A stretch of 64,000 nt of DNA, from the NCBI RefSeq assembly GCF_900100955.1, contig NZ_FNCC01000019.1:1-64000 (forward strand). Direction: 5' to 3'. This document shows positions 45,865 to 54,376 of this stretch, in pieces. A program made the position numbers and the translations under genes. The stretch comes from Lentzea fradiae. GTDB taxonomy: Bacteria; Actinomycetota; Actinomycetes; Mycobacteriales; Pseudonocardiaceae. The notes beneath the pieces are model-generated. The model made no database searches. It saw nothing but the letters and a program-made list of their open reading frames with translations, and was not told the origin of the DNA. The first letter of the stretch is position 1; every line of letters starts with the position of its first letter.

Positions 45865-46709
45865 CGGGCGGCCCTCCTGGCCTGGGCCCGCAGCACCGCC
45901 AGTGCCCGGTCCCGCTGCTTCTCGCCCATCCGCGTGTAATGGCTGCGCGCCTGGCCCTCCACCAGGGGCAGGCCCTTGCCCTTGACCGTCCGCGCGATCA
46001 CGGCGGTCGGCCTGCCGGGCTGCGGCGAGGCGAGCAGGGCGGCGGTCACCGCACCGGCGTCGTGCCCGTCGACCTCCACGGGGTTCCACCCGAACGCCCG
46101 CCACTTCTCGGCGAGCGGTTCCAGCTCCGCCGCCGCCTCGGTCGGGCCGGTGATCTGCAACCCGTTGCGGTCCACCACCGCGGTCAGCGAGTCCAGGCCC
46201 AGCGTGCCCGCGGCCATCGCCGCCTCCCACACCGAGCCCTCCTGGAGCTCGCCGTCGCCGAGGACCACGAAGCACCGCCGGTCGGTGCCGTCCAGCCGCG
46301 CCGCCAGGGCGAACCCGACGCCGAGCGACAGGCCGTGCCCGAGGGCGCCGGAGGGCATCTCCACGCCGGGCACGGCCGTGGCCGGGTGGGCCGTCAGGTC
46401 GCTGCCGGGCAGGCAGTACTCGGCCAGCCGCTCCACCGGGAAGTAGCCCTGCTCCGCGAGCACGGCGTACAGGGCGACCGCCCCGTGTCCCTTGCTGAGC
46501 AGCAGCACGTCGCGCTCCGGTGCCCGCGGGTCCCGCGGGTCGGCCCGCAGGACCCGCCGGTAGAGCACGAGCAGGATCTCCACCAGCGACATCGAGCCGC
46601 CCAGGTGGCCGCCTTCCGGGCCGCCGCACATCCGCACCACGTGCTCCCTCACCCGCAGCGCGGCAGCGGCCAGGCCGGGGTCGGACACCGGACCGGTCAC
46701 CGCGGCCAT
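45861..46709 (-). CDS. Transketolase N-terminal subunit (TPP pyrophosphate-binding)
   Basis: 282 residues. TPP motif GDGELQEGSVWEA...DRNGLQ, preceded by SKGHGAVALYAVL and the substrate-channel GGHLGGSMS segment near residue 35; PSGALGHGLSLGVG is typical of the transketolase PP domain. It forms the other half of the split transketolase with the gene that overlaps its stop. Known reaction class: transfer of a ketol group between aldehydes using thiamine diphosphate and Mg. In this operon the acceptor is inferred to be a LysW-linked aldehyde made by LysZ and LysY. ATG 46709 lies 1 nt after the lysK stop. Confidence 0.88.
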   Translation of the reverse strand: MAAVTGPVSDPGLAAAALRVREHVVRMCGGPEGGHLGGSMSLVEILLVLYRRVLRADPRDPRAPERDVLLLSKGHGAVALYAVLAEQGYFPVERLAEYCLPGSDLTAHPATAVPGVEMPSGALGHGLSLGVGFALAARLDGTDRRCFVVLGDGELQEGSVWEAAMAAGTLGLDSLTAVVDRNGLQITGPTEAAAELEPLAEKWRAFGWNPVEVDGHDAGAVTAALLASPQPGRPTAVIARTVKGKGLPLVEGQARSHYTRMGEKQRDRALAVLRAQARRAAR

Positions 46710-46710
46710 G

Positions 46711-47823
46711 TCACCGCACGTCCTTTCCCGAGATCAGGCGCAGCCTCGCCGGGGGTGCGATCGCGCCCGGCGCGCCCAGCTGCTCGACAGCGGCTCGCAG
46801 CACCTGTATCCCCCTGGTGTAGTCGGCGAGGTTGATGTGCTCGTCGGGCGTGTGGTCGAGCTTGCTGTCCCCCGGGCCGTACGTGGCCATCGGGACGCCG
46901 CTCCACGCCTCGGCGAGCGTGTTCATGTCCGACGTGGCGGTCTTGACCTTCATCACGGGCCTGCCGCGCTGCTGCCGGATGCCGTGCACCAGGGCCCGGA
47001 CGACCGGGTCGGTGCGGCCCACCCGGCAGGCGGCCACGGAGTTGACCACGGTCAGCTCACCCTCCGGCAGCCGCCGCCGCAGCTCCGCCAGCAGCGCGGC
47101 CAGGTCGAACCCGATCGGGGTGCGCACGCTGAGCTCGGCCTCGGCGGAGGTCAGCTCGCCGGTGATCGAGGTGAGGGTGGCTCCCGGCTGGTCGAACCGC
47201 GTGTGCCCGGTGCCGGGACCGAGTGCGTCCAGCAGCGCGGGCCACGCGCGCACGACCAGCTCGGCGGCCTTCGGGTCGGGGTGGGTCGGGTGCACGGAGG
47301 ACCGCTGGACCCGGTAGCGCAGGTCGGCCTTCCCCTTGTAGCCGAGCACGACGGAGGACCAGCCGCTGGGCTCCCCGACGACCAGGGCGTCCGGCGGGCG
47401 GTGGCGCTCCCGGATGGCGGTGGCGCCGCGCGAGCCGGGGGTCTCCTCCTCCACGACGCCCGCCACGATCACCCGGCCGCGCAGGCCGGTGGCGCTCGCC
47501 GCGGCGCAGATCATGGCCGCGAGCGGCCCTTTGGCGTCCACCGCGCCGCACCCGTAGAGCCTGCCGCCCTCCGAGCGCACCGGCAGGTCGCCGGGGACCG
47601 TGTCCAGGTGTCCCAGCAGCATCACCGTCGGACCGCTACCGCGGCGGATCTCGCCGATGGCGTTGCCCGTCTCGTCGATGTGCGTGTCGAAGCCGAGCTC
47701 CGCCATGGCGTCGACCAGGAAGGTGGCCAGCGCGGCCTCGCCGTAGGAGGGCGAGGGGATCTCCAGCATCCGGCGCAGCAGACCGACCGCGTGGGTGTCG
47801 CTCACCCGGTGCCCCGGCGTCAT
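46711..47823 (-). CDS. lysK: LysK-like M20 hydrolase releasing the amino acid from LysW
   Basis: 370 residues of the M20 metallopeptidase family. Zinc-ligand positions: His72 and Asp74 in LGHLDTVPG, Asp96 in GCGAVDAKGP, Glu125/Glu126 in VVEEETPG, then GEPSG and a C-terminal DHTPDEHI with the last His. LysK and its ArgE/DapE-like relatives cleave the amide between the product amino group and the C-terminal glutamate of LysW, freeing the finished amino acid. The ATG overlaps the stop of lysZ by 4 nt and the transketolase subunit starts 1 nt after it, so it is a fixed member of the supply operon. A zinc- or cobalt-dependent enzyme is expected. DapE-like specificity is unlikely given the neighbours. 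Confidence 0.87.
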   Translation of the reverse strand: MTPGHRVSDTHAVGLLRRMLEIPSPSYGEAALATFLVDAMAELGFDTHIDETGNAIGEIRRGSGPTVMLLGHLDTVPGDLPVRSEGGRLYGCGAVDAKGPLAAMICAAASATGLRGRVIVAGVVEEETPGSRGATAIRERHRPPDALVVGEPSGWSSVVLGYKGKADLRYRVQRSSVHPTHPDPKAAELVVRAWPALLDALGPGTGHTRFDQPGATLTSITGELTSAEAELSVRTPIGFDLAALLAELRRRLPEGELTVVNSVAACRVGRTDPVVRALVHGIRQQRGRPVMKVKTATSDMNTLAEAWSGVPMATYGPGDSKLDHTPDEHINLADYTRGIQVLRAAVEQLGAPGAIAPPARLRLISGKDVR

Positions 47824-48653
47824 CCGGCCACCCTGGCCGGTGTCACGAGTCTGGTCCCCGCGCCGCCGAGCGCCGCGCTGACCGGGCGGCCGCGTCTGCC
47901 GTCGGCGACGATCACGGCGGGCACGCCGGCGGTGAGCGCTTCCCGTGCGGCGACGAGCTTCACGGCCATCCCGCCCCGCACACCGCCGGGCAGGCCGCCT
48001 CCCTCGGCCAGTTCGAGGACCGGTCTGGTGGAGCGCTCGTCATCGGGGTCGGCCAGCACGCCCGGCGCGCCGGTGAGCAGCACCAGGGCGGTCGCGCCGA
48101 TCCCGGCGGCGACGGCCGCGGCGGCCCGGTCGGCGTCGGTGTTGACCGGGCGGCCGTCCTCGGCCAGCGCGGGCGGGGACACCACCGGCACGTGGCCCGC
48201 TTCCAGCAGCAGGCGCAGCAGCTCCCGGTTGACGCCGGTGATCCGCCCGCTGTGGTCGTCGCGGACCACGACGGTGCGGCCGTCGACGACGGCGCGGCGC
48301 ACGCCTTTGCGGCGGGCGGTCAGCAGTCCGCCGTCCAGCCCGGTGAGACCGACCGCGGACACCCCGGCACGCCCGAGCTCCGCCACCAGCCGGGGTTTGA
48401 CGGCGCCGCCGAGGGCCAGCTGAAGGACCTCGAGCGCGGCGTCGTCGGTGTAGCGGGTGGACACGCCGTCCGGCGCGACCATGCGGCGCGGTTCCGTTCC
48501 CAGCCTGCGGGCCAGGCCGTCGATGTCGGCCGAGCCACCGTGCACCAGCACCACCCTGCGGCCGGCCAGGACCAGCTCGGCCACGTCCAGGCAGACCGCG
48601 ACCGGGTCCACCGCGGCGTGGCCGCCGCACTTGACCACGAGCGTTCCCGACAT
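47820..48653 (-). CDS. lysZ: LysZ-like [LysW]-amino acid kinase
   Basis: 277 residues of the amino-acid kinase superfamily (N-acetylglutamate kinase relatives). GTLVVKCGGHA at the N terminus and LVHGGSADIDGLARRLG bind phosphates; STRYTD is the substrate-side motif of the LysZ/ArgB group; VNTDADRAAAAVA is the ATP site, and GGMAVKLVAA lies near the end. Known reaction: phosphorylates the side-chain carboxylate of the LysW-bound glutamate or aminoadipate. Here glutamate is more likely because a transketolase follows. Lies 10 bp after lysY, overlaps lysK. ArgB-type N-acetylglutamate kinase is the alternative, but the lysW and lysX genes make the LysW form far more likely. Confidence 0.87.
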   Translation of the reverse strand: MSGTLVVKCGGHAAVDPVAVCLDVAELVLAGRRVVLVHGGSADIDGLARRLGTEPRRMVAPDGVSTRYTDDAALEVLQLALGGAVKPRLVAELGRAGVSAVGLTGLDGGLLTARRKGVRRAVVDGRTVVVRDDHSGRITGVNRELLRLLLEAGHVPVVSPPALAEDGRPVNTDADRAAAAVAAGIGATALVLLTGAPGVLADPDDERSTRPVLELAEGGGLPGGVRGGMAVKLVAAREALTAGVPAVIVADGRRGRPVSAALGGAGTRLVTPARVAG

Positions 48654-48663
48654 CGTCCTCCGA

Positions 48664-49689
48664 TCAACTCGGGTGCAGGCCGGCGAACTCCAGACCGTCC
48701 GTCTCGGGCAGCCCGAACCTGATGTTCACGCACTGCATGGCGTTCCCGGCCCCGCCCTTGACGAGGTTGTCCAGGGCCGCGACGAGGAGGCCCTCCCCGC
48801 CCGGCCCGTCCACGGCGAACCCGACGTCGCAGAAGTTCGACCCGGCGAGGATCTTCGGCTCCGGGAGGCGGTACAGCCCGCGGCGCTCGGCGACCACCCG
48901 CACGAACGGCTCGTCCCGGTAGCGGTCGCGGTAGGCGGCGCGGACGGTGCTCTCGGCGACGCCCTCGGCGAGCCGCACGCGGCACAGCACCTGGACACCG
49001 CGCACCGCCTCCACCCCGGTCGCGGTCATCCGGACCGCGAGCCCCGTCTCCTGGGCGATCTCGGCCTCGTGCCGGTGGCCGAGGGGCGCGAACACCCGGA
49101 AGGCGCCGGACCGTTCGGCGTGCAGGTTCTCCGGCCCTGCCGAGGCGCCGGACCCGCTGGAGCCGGTGCGCGCGTCCACCGCGACCTCGCCTTCCACCAG
49201 ACCGGCCTCGGCCAGCGGGGCGAGCGCGAGCACACCCGCCGTCGCCATGCAGCCGGGCACGCTGATCCGGTCGGCGGTGCGGAGGCGGTCGCGGTACCGC
49301 TCCGGCAGCCCGGTGGTGAACGTGCCGAGCAGGCCGGGCGCGGTGTGCTCCACGCCGTAGTGGCGGTGGTAGAGCTCCGGGTCCGCCAGCCGGAAGTCTC
49401 CGGACAGGTCGACCACCACGTCCGCGTGGCCGAGCAGGCCGGGCAGCACGCGCATGGTCTCGCGGTGCCGCGAGGCGAGGAACAGCACGTCGTAGTGGTC
49501 CAGTTCGGACATCGGGCGGAAGGTGAGGCCGGTGTGGCCGCGCAGGTTGGGGTGGGCGCCGTCGACGCGGCGGCCGGCCAGGCGCTCGGAGGTGGCGCGC
49601 ACCACCCGCACCGCGGGGTGGCCCAGCAGGATGCGCAGCAGCTCGCCACCGAGGTAGCCCGCCGCGCCCACCACGGCGGCGGTGATCAC
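48664..49689 (-). CDS. lysY: LysY-like [LysW]-glutamyl/aminoadipyl-phosphate reductase
   Basis: 341 residues, ArgC family. NADP motif VVGAAGYLGGELLR at the start, ASRH and VDLSGDFRL strands, catalytic Cys147 in SVPGCMATAG, a conserved HRHEAEIAQ His region, and a C-terminal NLVKGGAGNAMQ loop. Known reaction: NADPH reduction of the acyl phosphate made by LysZ to the LysW-linked semialdehyde. The GTG start overlaps the lysX stop (GTGA), so the ligase and reductase are coupled. The semialdehyde is the natural acceptor for the transketolase pair at the end of the operon and the amine receiver for the DegT aminotransferase after chain extension (inference from the vazabitide scheme). Confidence 0.88.
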   Translation of the reverse strand: MITAAVVGAAGYLGGELLRILLGHPAVRVVRATSERLAGRRVDGAHPNLRGHTGLTFRPMSELDHYDVLFLASRHRETMRVLPGLLGHADVVVDLSGDFRLADPELYHRHYGVEHTAPGLLGTFTTGLPERYRDRLRTADRISVPGCMATAGVLALAPLAEAGLVEGEVAVDARTGSSGSGASAGPENLHAERSGAFRVFAPLGHRHEAEIAQETGLAVRMTATGVEAVRGVQVLCRVRLAEGVAESTVRAAYRDRYRDEPFVRVVAERRGLYRLPEPKILAGSNFCDVGFAVDGPGGEGLLVAALDNLVKGGAGNAMQCVNIRFGLPETDGLEFAGLHPS

Positions 49690-50543
49690 GCCGCCACCCT
49701 GGAGAGCAGGTGGTCGGCCACCCGGCCGGCCACGTCGACGCGCCCGCCGTGCGCGGCCTGGAAACCACCGAACTCCACCCGGTGGTTGACCTCCAGCACC
49801 TGGAGTCCGCCGTCACGGCCTTCGACCAGGTCGACACCCGCGATGTCCGCTCCGGCGGCAGCGGCCGCGGCGAGCGCCAGCCCGGCCAGGTCCGGGGTGA
49901 CCGGGCACGGTTCGCTCCGCGCGCCGCGGGCGACGTTCGCCCGCCAGCCGGAGGCGCGGCGGTAGGTCGCTCCGACCACCTCGCCGCCGATGACGATCAC
50001 CCGCAGGTCGCGGTCCAGGCCGGGCACGCACTCCTGCACGTACACCACGTGGGACTGCGGGGAGGGCAGCGCGGCGACGTACTCCAGGACGGTCTCCGCG
50101 GTGTGCCGGTCGGGCACCAGCGTCACGAGCCTGCCCCACGAACCGACCAGCGGTTTGATCACCGCCGGGTAGCCCATGTCCTCCACGGCGGTCAGCGCCG
50201 CATCGGGCGTCAGGGCGAGGGCGGTGCGCGGGGTGGGCACCCCGGCGGCGTGCAGGGCCAGGGAGGTGCGCCACTTGTCACCGCACACGTCGGTGGCCGC
50301 CGCGGAGTTCACCACAACGCACCCCATCGCTTCCAGTGTGCGCGCCGCGTAGACGGCCCTGGTGTGGCTGATCTCCCGGTTGAGCACGGTGCCCCAGCCC
50401 TGCGTGGCCCGCGCCCCCAGCACCGCCCGCAGCCGCCGCGGGTCCACCTGCTCGTAGGCGGCTCCGCGCCGGTCCAGCGCGGCCAGGAGCAGCCGCTCCT
50501 CCAGTCGCACCTGTGATGCGAGGACCGCCACCGCACGCTCCAT
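49686..50543 (-). CDS. lysX: LysX-like ATP-grasp ligase joining glutamate/aminoadipate to LysW
   Basis: 285 residues of the RimK/LysX ATP-grasp family. GDKWRTSLALHAAGVPTPRT and VIKPLVGSWGR form the nucleotide lid; VQECVPGLDRDLRVIVIGGEVVGATYRR and DIAGVDLVEGRDG precede the metal-binding EVNHRVEF at the C terminus. LysX forms an amide between the alpha-amino group of its substrate and the C-terminal glutamate of LysW. The ATG at 50543, with GGGGGAGAG directly upstream, is preferred over a start 36 nt earlier. It opens the five-gene X-Y-Z-K-TK run after a 171-bp gap from the ABC exporter, while its carrier protein gene lies 10 kb upstream in the same arm. Confidence 0.87.
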   Translation of the reverse strand: MERAVAVLASQVRLEERLLLAALDRRGAAYEQVDPRRLRAVLGARATQGWGTVLNREISHTRAVYAARTLEAMGCVVVNSAAATDVCGDKWRTSLALHAAGVPTPRTALALTPDAALTAVEDMGYPAVIKPLVGSWGRLVTLVPDRHTAETVLEYVAALPSPQSHVVYVQECVPGLDRDLRVIVIGGEVVGATYRRASGWRANVARGARSEPCPVTPDLAGLALAAAAAAGADIAGVDLVEGRDGGLQVLEVNHRVEFGGFQAAHGGRVDVAGRVADHLLSRVAA

Positions 50544-50714
50544 CTCTCCCCCGCGTTCGCTCCGCACCCGACCCCGCAACCACAGTAGGCAGCAACCGGG
50601 TCGCCGGACGTCCTCGCTGTGGTGAGCACCGGGTCACCGATCCGGCCACGCCGGGATCAACGCCGCGCGTACCCGTGCCGCGGCATCGCACGGCGGTTCG
50701 TCCGGGAGTGCTCG

Positions 50715-52505
50715 TCAGCGGTACGCCCTGGCCTGCAACCCGTACAGCTGCGAGTAGAGGCCGCCGCGGGCCACCAGCTCCGCGTGGGTGCCCGCTTCGG
50801 CGATCCGGCCGCCGTCCACGACGACGATCAGGTCGGCCATCCGCACGGTGGAGAAGCGGTGGGACACCAGGACCGTGACCGTGCCGCACTCGGCGGCGTA
50901 CCGGGTGGCCTGGGCGGCGTAGCGGCTGAACAGGGCGTGCTCGGCCTTCGCGTCCAGCGCCGCGGTCGGCTCGTCGAGCACCAGCAGCAGCGGCCGTTCC
51001 CGCATGAAGGCCCGGCCGAGGGCGAGCTTCTGCCACTGCCCGCCGGAGAGGTCCACGCCCGGCGCGTAGCTCGTGCCGAGCCGGGTGTCGAGGCCGTCTG
51101 GCAGCCGGGGCACCAGGTCCTGTGCGCCCGCCCGGCCCAGCGCCTCCTCGACCTCGCGGTGTGAGTCGATGCGCGGCAGGTCGCCGAGGCCGACCGCCTC
51201 GCGGGCGGTGAACTCGTAGCGCACGAAGTCCTGGAACCCGGCGGCGATGCGCTCGCGCCACGCGGTGACGCCGATGTCCGCGAGGTCCACCCCGTCGACG
51301 GTGATCGTGCCGCCGGTCGGGCGGTGGAAGCCGCACAGCAGCTTCACCAGGCTGGTCTTGCCCGCACCGTTCTCCCCGACCACCGCGACGGTCGTGCCCG
51401 CCGCCAGGGTGAGGTCCACGTCGCGCAGGACCGGTGCGGCACCGCCGGGGTAGGTGAGGGACACGCCGTCGAGCCGGATGCCCTCCCGCAGCCGGTCCGG
51501 TGGCGGGACGGCGCCACCGGGCCGTTCGTGCTCGTTGCCCGACACCGCGGCGCGCAGCTCGCGCATCCGCTGGTCGACGAAAGCGAACCGGCGCAGCGCC
51601 GGCAGCAGCGCGACGGCGGTGGCCACCTGGACGTTGACCTGGAAGGCCAGCACGACGACCAGCACCACGGCACCGGCGGACAGCCTGCCGGTGGTGGCCT
51701 CCCACACCACCAGCAGCACGGCGCCGACGTAGCCGATGGCGAACCACAGCTGACCGAAGGCGCGCAGCAGCGTCGCCTTCGAGTGCGCCTTGCCGAGCAC
51801 GTCCGTGGCGGCGTCCCACAGCTCGGCGTGCCTGCGGCGGACGTCGGCACCCAGCCGGTAGACGCGCAGCTCCTTGGCGGAGGAGGCGCTGACCGCGAGC
51901 CGGAACGCGCTGCGCGCCAGCCTGCTCGGCTCCGCCGCGGCGGTGCGGGCGTCGTCCACGACCTGCTCGGCGCGCTTGCCAGCGAGCAAGGCGGGCACCG
52001 CCACCACCGGCAGCGCCAGCAGCAGCGGGTGCACGACGGCCAGGAGCACGGCGGTCAGCGACATGGCGACCAGCAGGCTCGCGGTGGTCATCAGCGCCTT
52101 CATCGCCATGCGGACGTTCGGGACCTCCTCCTCCAGCACCGCCAGCCGGTCGGCGTGCTCGGGCGTCTCGTGCACGTCGAGGCCGGACGAGCCGTTGGCC
52201 AGCCCGATCAGCTCGACGTCGTAGTCCACGAGGTCGCGCTCGGCCAGCTCGAAGTAGGCGATGTGGGCGAAGTGCGACAGCGTCACGCCGCCCATCAGCA
52301 GCACGGCCACCACCACACCCGTGGTGATCGCCGTGCCGCGCTGCCCGGCCAGTGCGGCGTCCAGCAGCGTTCCGGTGGTCAACGCGGCCAGCGGCAGCAT
52401 GGCGCCGGAGGCGAGCATGAGCACGACGGCGGTCCAGGTCTTGAGCGGGCTCTGGCGGTGGCCGCGGGCCAGCAGGTCCCTCGCGGCGATGAGCACGGAC
52501 CTCAT
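50715..52505 (-). CDS. ABC exporter half-transporter, TMD-NBD (subunit 2)
   Basis: 596 residues. About 1-330 hold six predicted membrane segments, 340-596 the nucleotide-binding domain: Walker A VGENGAGKTSL, signature LSGGQWQ, Walker B LLLVLDEPTAALD, and H-loop SHRFSTVRMAD. Type IV (ABC_B-like) exporters work as dimers; the preceding gene encodes the partner, with a 4-nt overlap (ATGA). Export of, and self-resistance to, the finished product is the obvious role in this cluster. The gene ends 171 bp before lysX, a likely place for an internal promoter, although none is convincing by eye. Confidence 0.9.
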   Translation of the reverse strand: MRSVLIAARDLLARGHRQSPLKTWTAVVLMLASGAMLPLAALTTGTLLDAALAGQRGTAITTGVVVAVLLMGGVTLSHFAHIAYFELAERDLVDYDVELIGLANGSSGLDVHETPEHADRLAVLEEEVPNVRMAMKALMTTASLLVAMSLTAVLLAVVHPLLLALPVVAVPALLAGKRAEQVVDDARTAAAEPSRLARSAFRLAVSASSAKELRVYRLGADVRRRHAELWDAATDVLGKAHSKATLLRAFGQLWFAIGYVGAVLLVVWEATTGRLSAGAVVLVVVLAFQVNVQVATAVALLPALRRFAFVDQRMRELRAAVSGNEHERPGGAVPPPDRLREGIRLDGVSLTYPGGAAPVLRDVDLTLAAGTTVAVVGENGAGKTSLVKLLCGFHRPTGGTITVDGVDLADIGVTAWRERIAAGFQDFVRYEFTAREAVGLGDLPRIDSHREVEEALGRAGAQDLVPRLPDGLDTRLGTSYAPGVDLSGGQWQKLALGRAFMRERPLLLVLDEPTAALDAKAEHALFSRYAAQATRYAAECGTVTVLVSHRFSTVRMADLIVVVDGGRIAEAGTHAELVARGGLYSQLYGLQARAYR

Positions 52506-54376
52506 CCGACTGCCTCCCGTTCACCGTGAGCCGCCACGTCGTCGCCGAACTGGCCGGCCTGGAGGTGGAACAACTCGGCGTAGCGCCCGCCCAGGGACAG
52601 CAGCTCGTCGTGGGTGCCCTCCTCGACGACCTCGCCGCCTGCGATCACCACGATGTGGTCGGCGTGCCGCACGGTGGAGAACCGGTGCGAGATGAGCAAG
52701 CTGGTGCGGCCCGCGGCGACGCGCTGGAACTCCTCGAAGAACCGGGCCTCCGCGCGCACGTCCAGACTGGCGGTCGGCTCGTCCAGGACGAGCAGCGCGC
52801 CCTCGTGCCGCAACCGGAACAGGGCGCGGGCCAGTGCGACGCGCTGCCACTGCCCGCCGGACAGGTCGGCGCCACCGGTCACGTGCCCGGCCAGCGGGGT
52901 GTCCAGCCCGGAGGGCAAGGCGTCCAGCGCGGGCAGCACACCGGCGTCCCCGGCGGCGGCGCGGATGCCGTCCTCGTCGTCGAGGTGCTCCACCGCCCCC
53001 AGGCCGATGTTGTCGCGGGCGCTGCGCTCGTGCCGGACGAAGTCCTGGAACACCACGGCGAGCCGGGCGCGCCAGTCGTCCACCGCGAACCGCCGGATGT
53101 CCACGCCGTCGGCGGTGATCACGCCGCGGTCCGGCTCGTACAGCCGGGTCAGCAGCTTCACCAGGGTGGTCTTGCCGACGCCGTTGACGCCGATGACCGC
53201 GGTGCAGCGGCCGGCCCGCAGGGTCAGGTCCAGATCCGTGAACACGGGCCTGGCCGCGCCGGGGTAGCCGAAGGCCAGCCCGCGGAAGGCGATCTCCGAA
53301 CGGGGGTGCGGCACCGGTCCGGTTCCGCCCCCGGCCGGCTCGTCGCCGGTCATGCCCCGCTCGAACGCCAGGACGGCGTCGTAGGCGTCGGCCCCGTACT
53401 CGGTCTGCAGGTCCGCCTCCGGGTAGTGCTCGGCCAGCCGCAAGGCGCCCATCACGGCCTGCACCACCAGCGCGATCTCGGCCGTGGACAGGCTTGCCGC
53501 GCCGAGCGCGCCCAGCACAGCCGCGACCGCCAGCACTCCGAACGCCGTGTAGCCGTAGAAGGGCCGCACCATGATCCGGCGGCGCTCCCACCACGACGGC
53601 AGCAGCCACGACAGGTAGCTCGTGCGATACCGGTCGGTGAGCCAGCCGTGCGTCCCGAAGATCCGGATCTCCTTGGCCGCGGTCGCGCCCATCGCCAGGT
53701 CCCGCAGGTAGTCGCCCTCGCGGCGGACCGCGGCGTTGGCGCGGAAGAGGTTGGAGAAGCGGTGCAGGCCGCGGCGGTGCCCGTAGCGGAACGCCAGCAC
53801 GGTGGCCAGCAAGGCGACCGCCGCGAGCCACGAGAACACGATGCCCACCAGCGCGGCGAACCCGGCGAGCTGCGTCACCCTGGCGATCAGGTGCAGCATT
53901 CCCGCACACCCCTTGCCGGGGCTCTGGAAACCCCTCTCCAGCTCGCGCCGTGCGCGGCTGAGCAGGTCGAGCTGCCGCTGGTCCTCCAGGCCACCGATGC
54001 CGGGTGCGCGCAGGGCCGCGGCCATCAGCTGGTCGAGCACTTCGCCGTCGATCCGCCGGGCGATCACCTCGCCCAGGCCGGCCTGCACCGGCACCAGCAC
54101 CTGCTGGCCCGCGAACGCGAGCGACGCCACGACGAGCGCGCTCAGCGCGCCGGTCCAGGCCGCCCCGTTCGCGGCGGCCTCGGGGACGTGGCCGACCACC
54201 GCGCTGGTGGCCACCACGAACACCACCGGCAGGACGCCCAGGGCGAGGTCGCACACCGCGGTGGCCAGCACCAGCGGCCACCCCGCGCGGGACAGCAGCC
54301 CGGCCAGCCGCCGGCGGGCGACGACGATCCCCCGCAGCTCCGCGCAGCGCCCTCCCCGCACCGGCACGGTCGTCAC
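52502..54376 (-). CDS. ABC exporter half-transporter, TMD-NBD (subunit 1)
   Basis: 624 residues with an N-terminal six-helix TMD (about 20-330) and a C-terminal NBD: Walker A IGVNGVGKTTL, signature LSGGQWQ, Walker B LLVLDEPTASLD, H-loop SHRFSTVRHAD. Partner of the next half-transporter; together they form a heterodimeric efflux pump. The GTG start overlaps the P450 stop by 4 nt, and its stop overlaps the next ATG by 4 nt, so P450, subunit 1 and subunit 2 are translated as one chain. Substrate inferred to be the cluster product. Confidence 0.9.
   Translation of the reverse strand: MTTVPVRGGRCAELRGIVVARRRLAGLLSRAGWPLVLATAVCDLALGVLPVVFVVATSAVVGHVPEAAANGAAWTGALSALVVASLAFAGQQVLVPVQAGLGEVIARRIDGEVLDQLMAAALRAPGIGGLEDQRQLDLLSRARRELERGFQSPGKGCAGMLHLIARVTQLAGFAALVGIVFSWLAAVALLATVLAFRYGHRRGLHRFSNLFRANAAVRREGDYLRDLAMGATAAKEIRIFGTHGWLTDRYRTSYLSWLLPSWWERRRIMVRPFYGYTAFGVLAVAAVLGALGAASLSTAEIALVVQAVMGALRLAEHYPEADLQTEYGADAYDAVLAFERGMTGDEPAGGGTGPVPHPRSEIAFRGLAFGYPGAARPVFTDLDLTLRAGRCTAVIGVNGVGKTTLVKLLTRLYEPDRGVITADGVDIRRFAVDDWRARLAVVFQDFVRHERSARDNIGLGAVEHLDDEDGIRAAAGDAGVLPALDALPSGLDTPLAGHVTGGADLSGGQWQRVALARALFRLRHEGALLVLDEPTASLDVRAEARFFEEFQRVAAGRTSLLISHRFSTVRHADHIVVIAGGEVVEEGTHDELLSLGGRYAELFHLQAGQFGDDVAAHGEREAVG

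Noticed and set aside
48664..49689. argC/argB of primary arginine synthesis
   Set aside because: The order lysX-lysY-lysZ-lysK, the presence of lysW and transketolase subunits, and the absence of argJ, argD and argF favour the LysW-dependent pathway.
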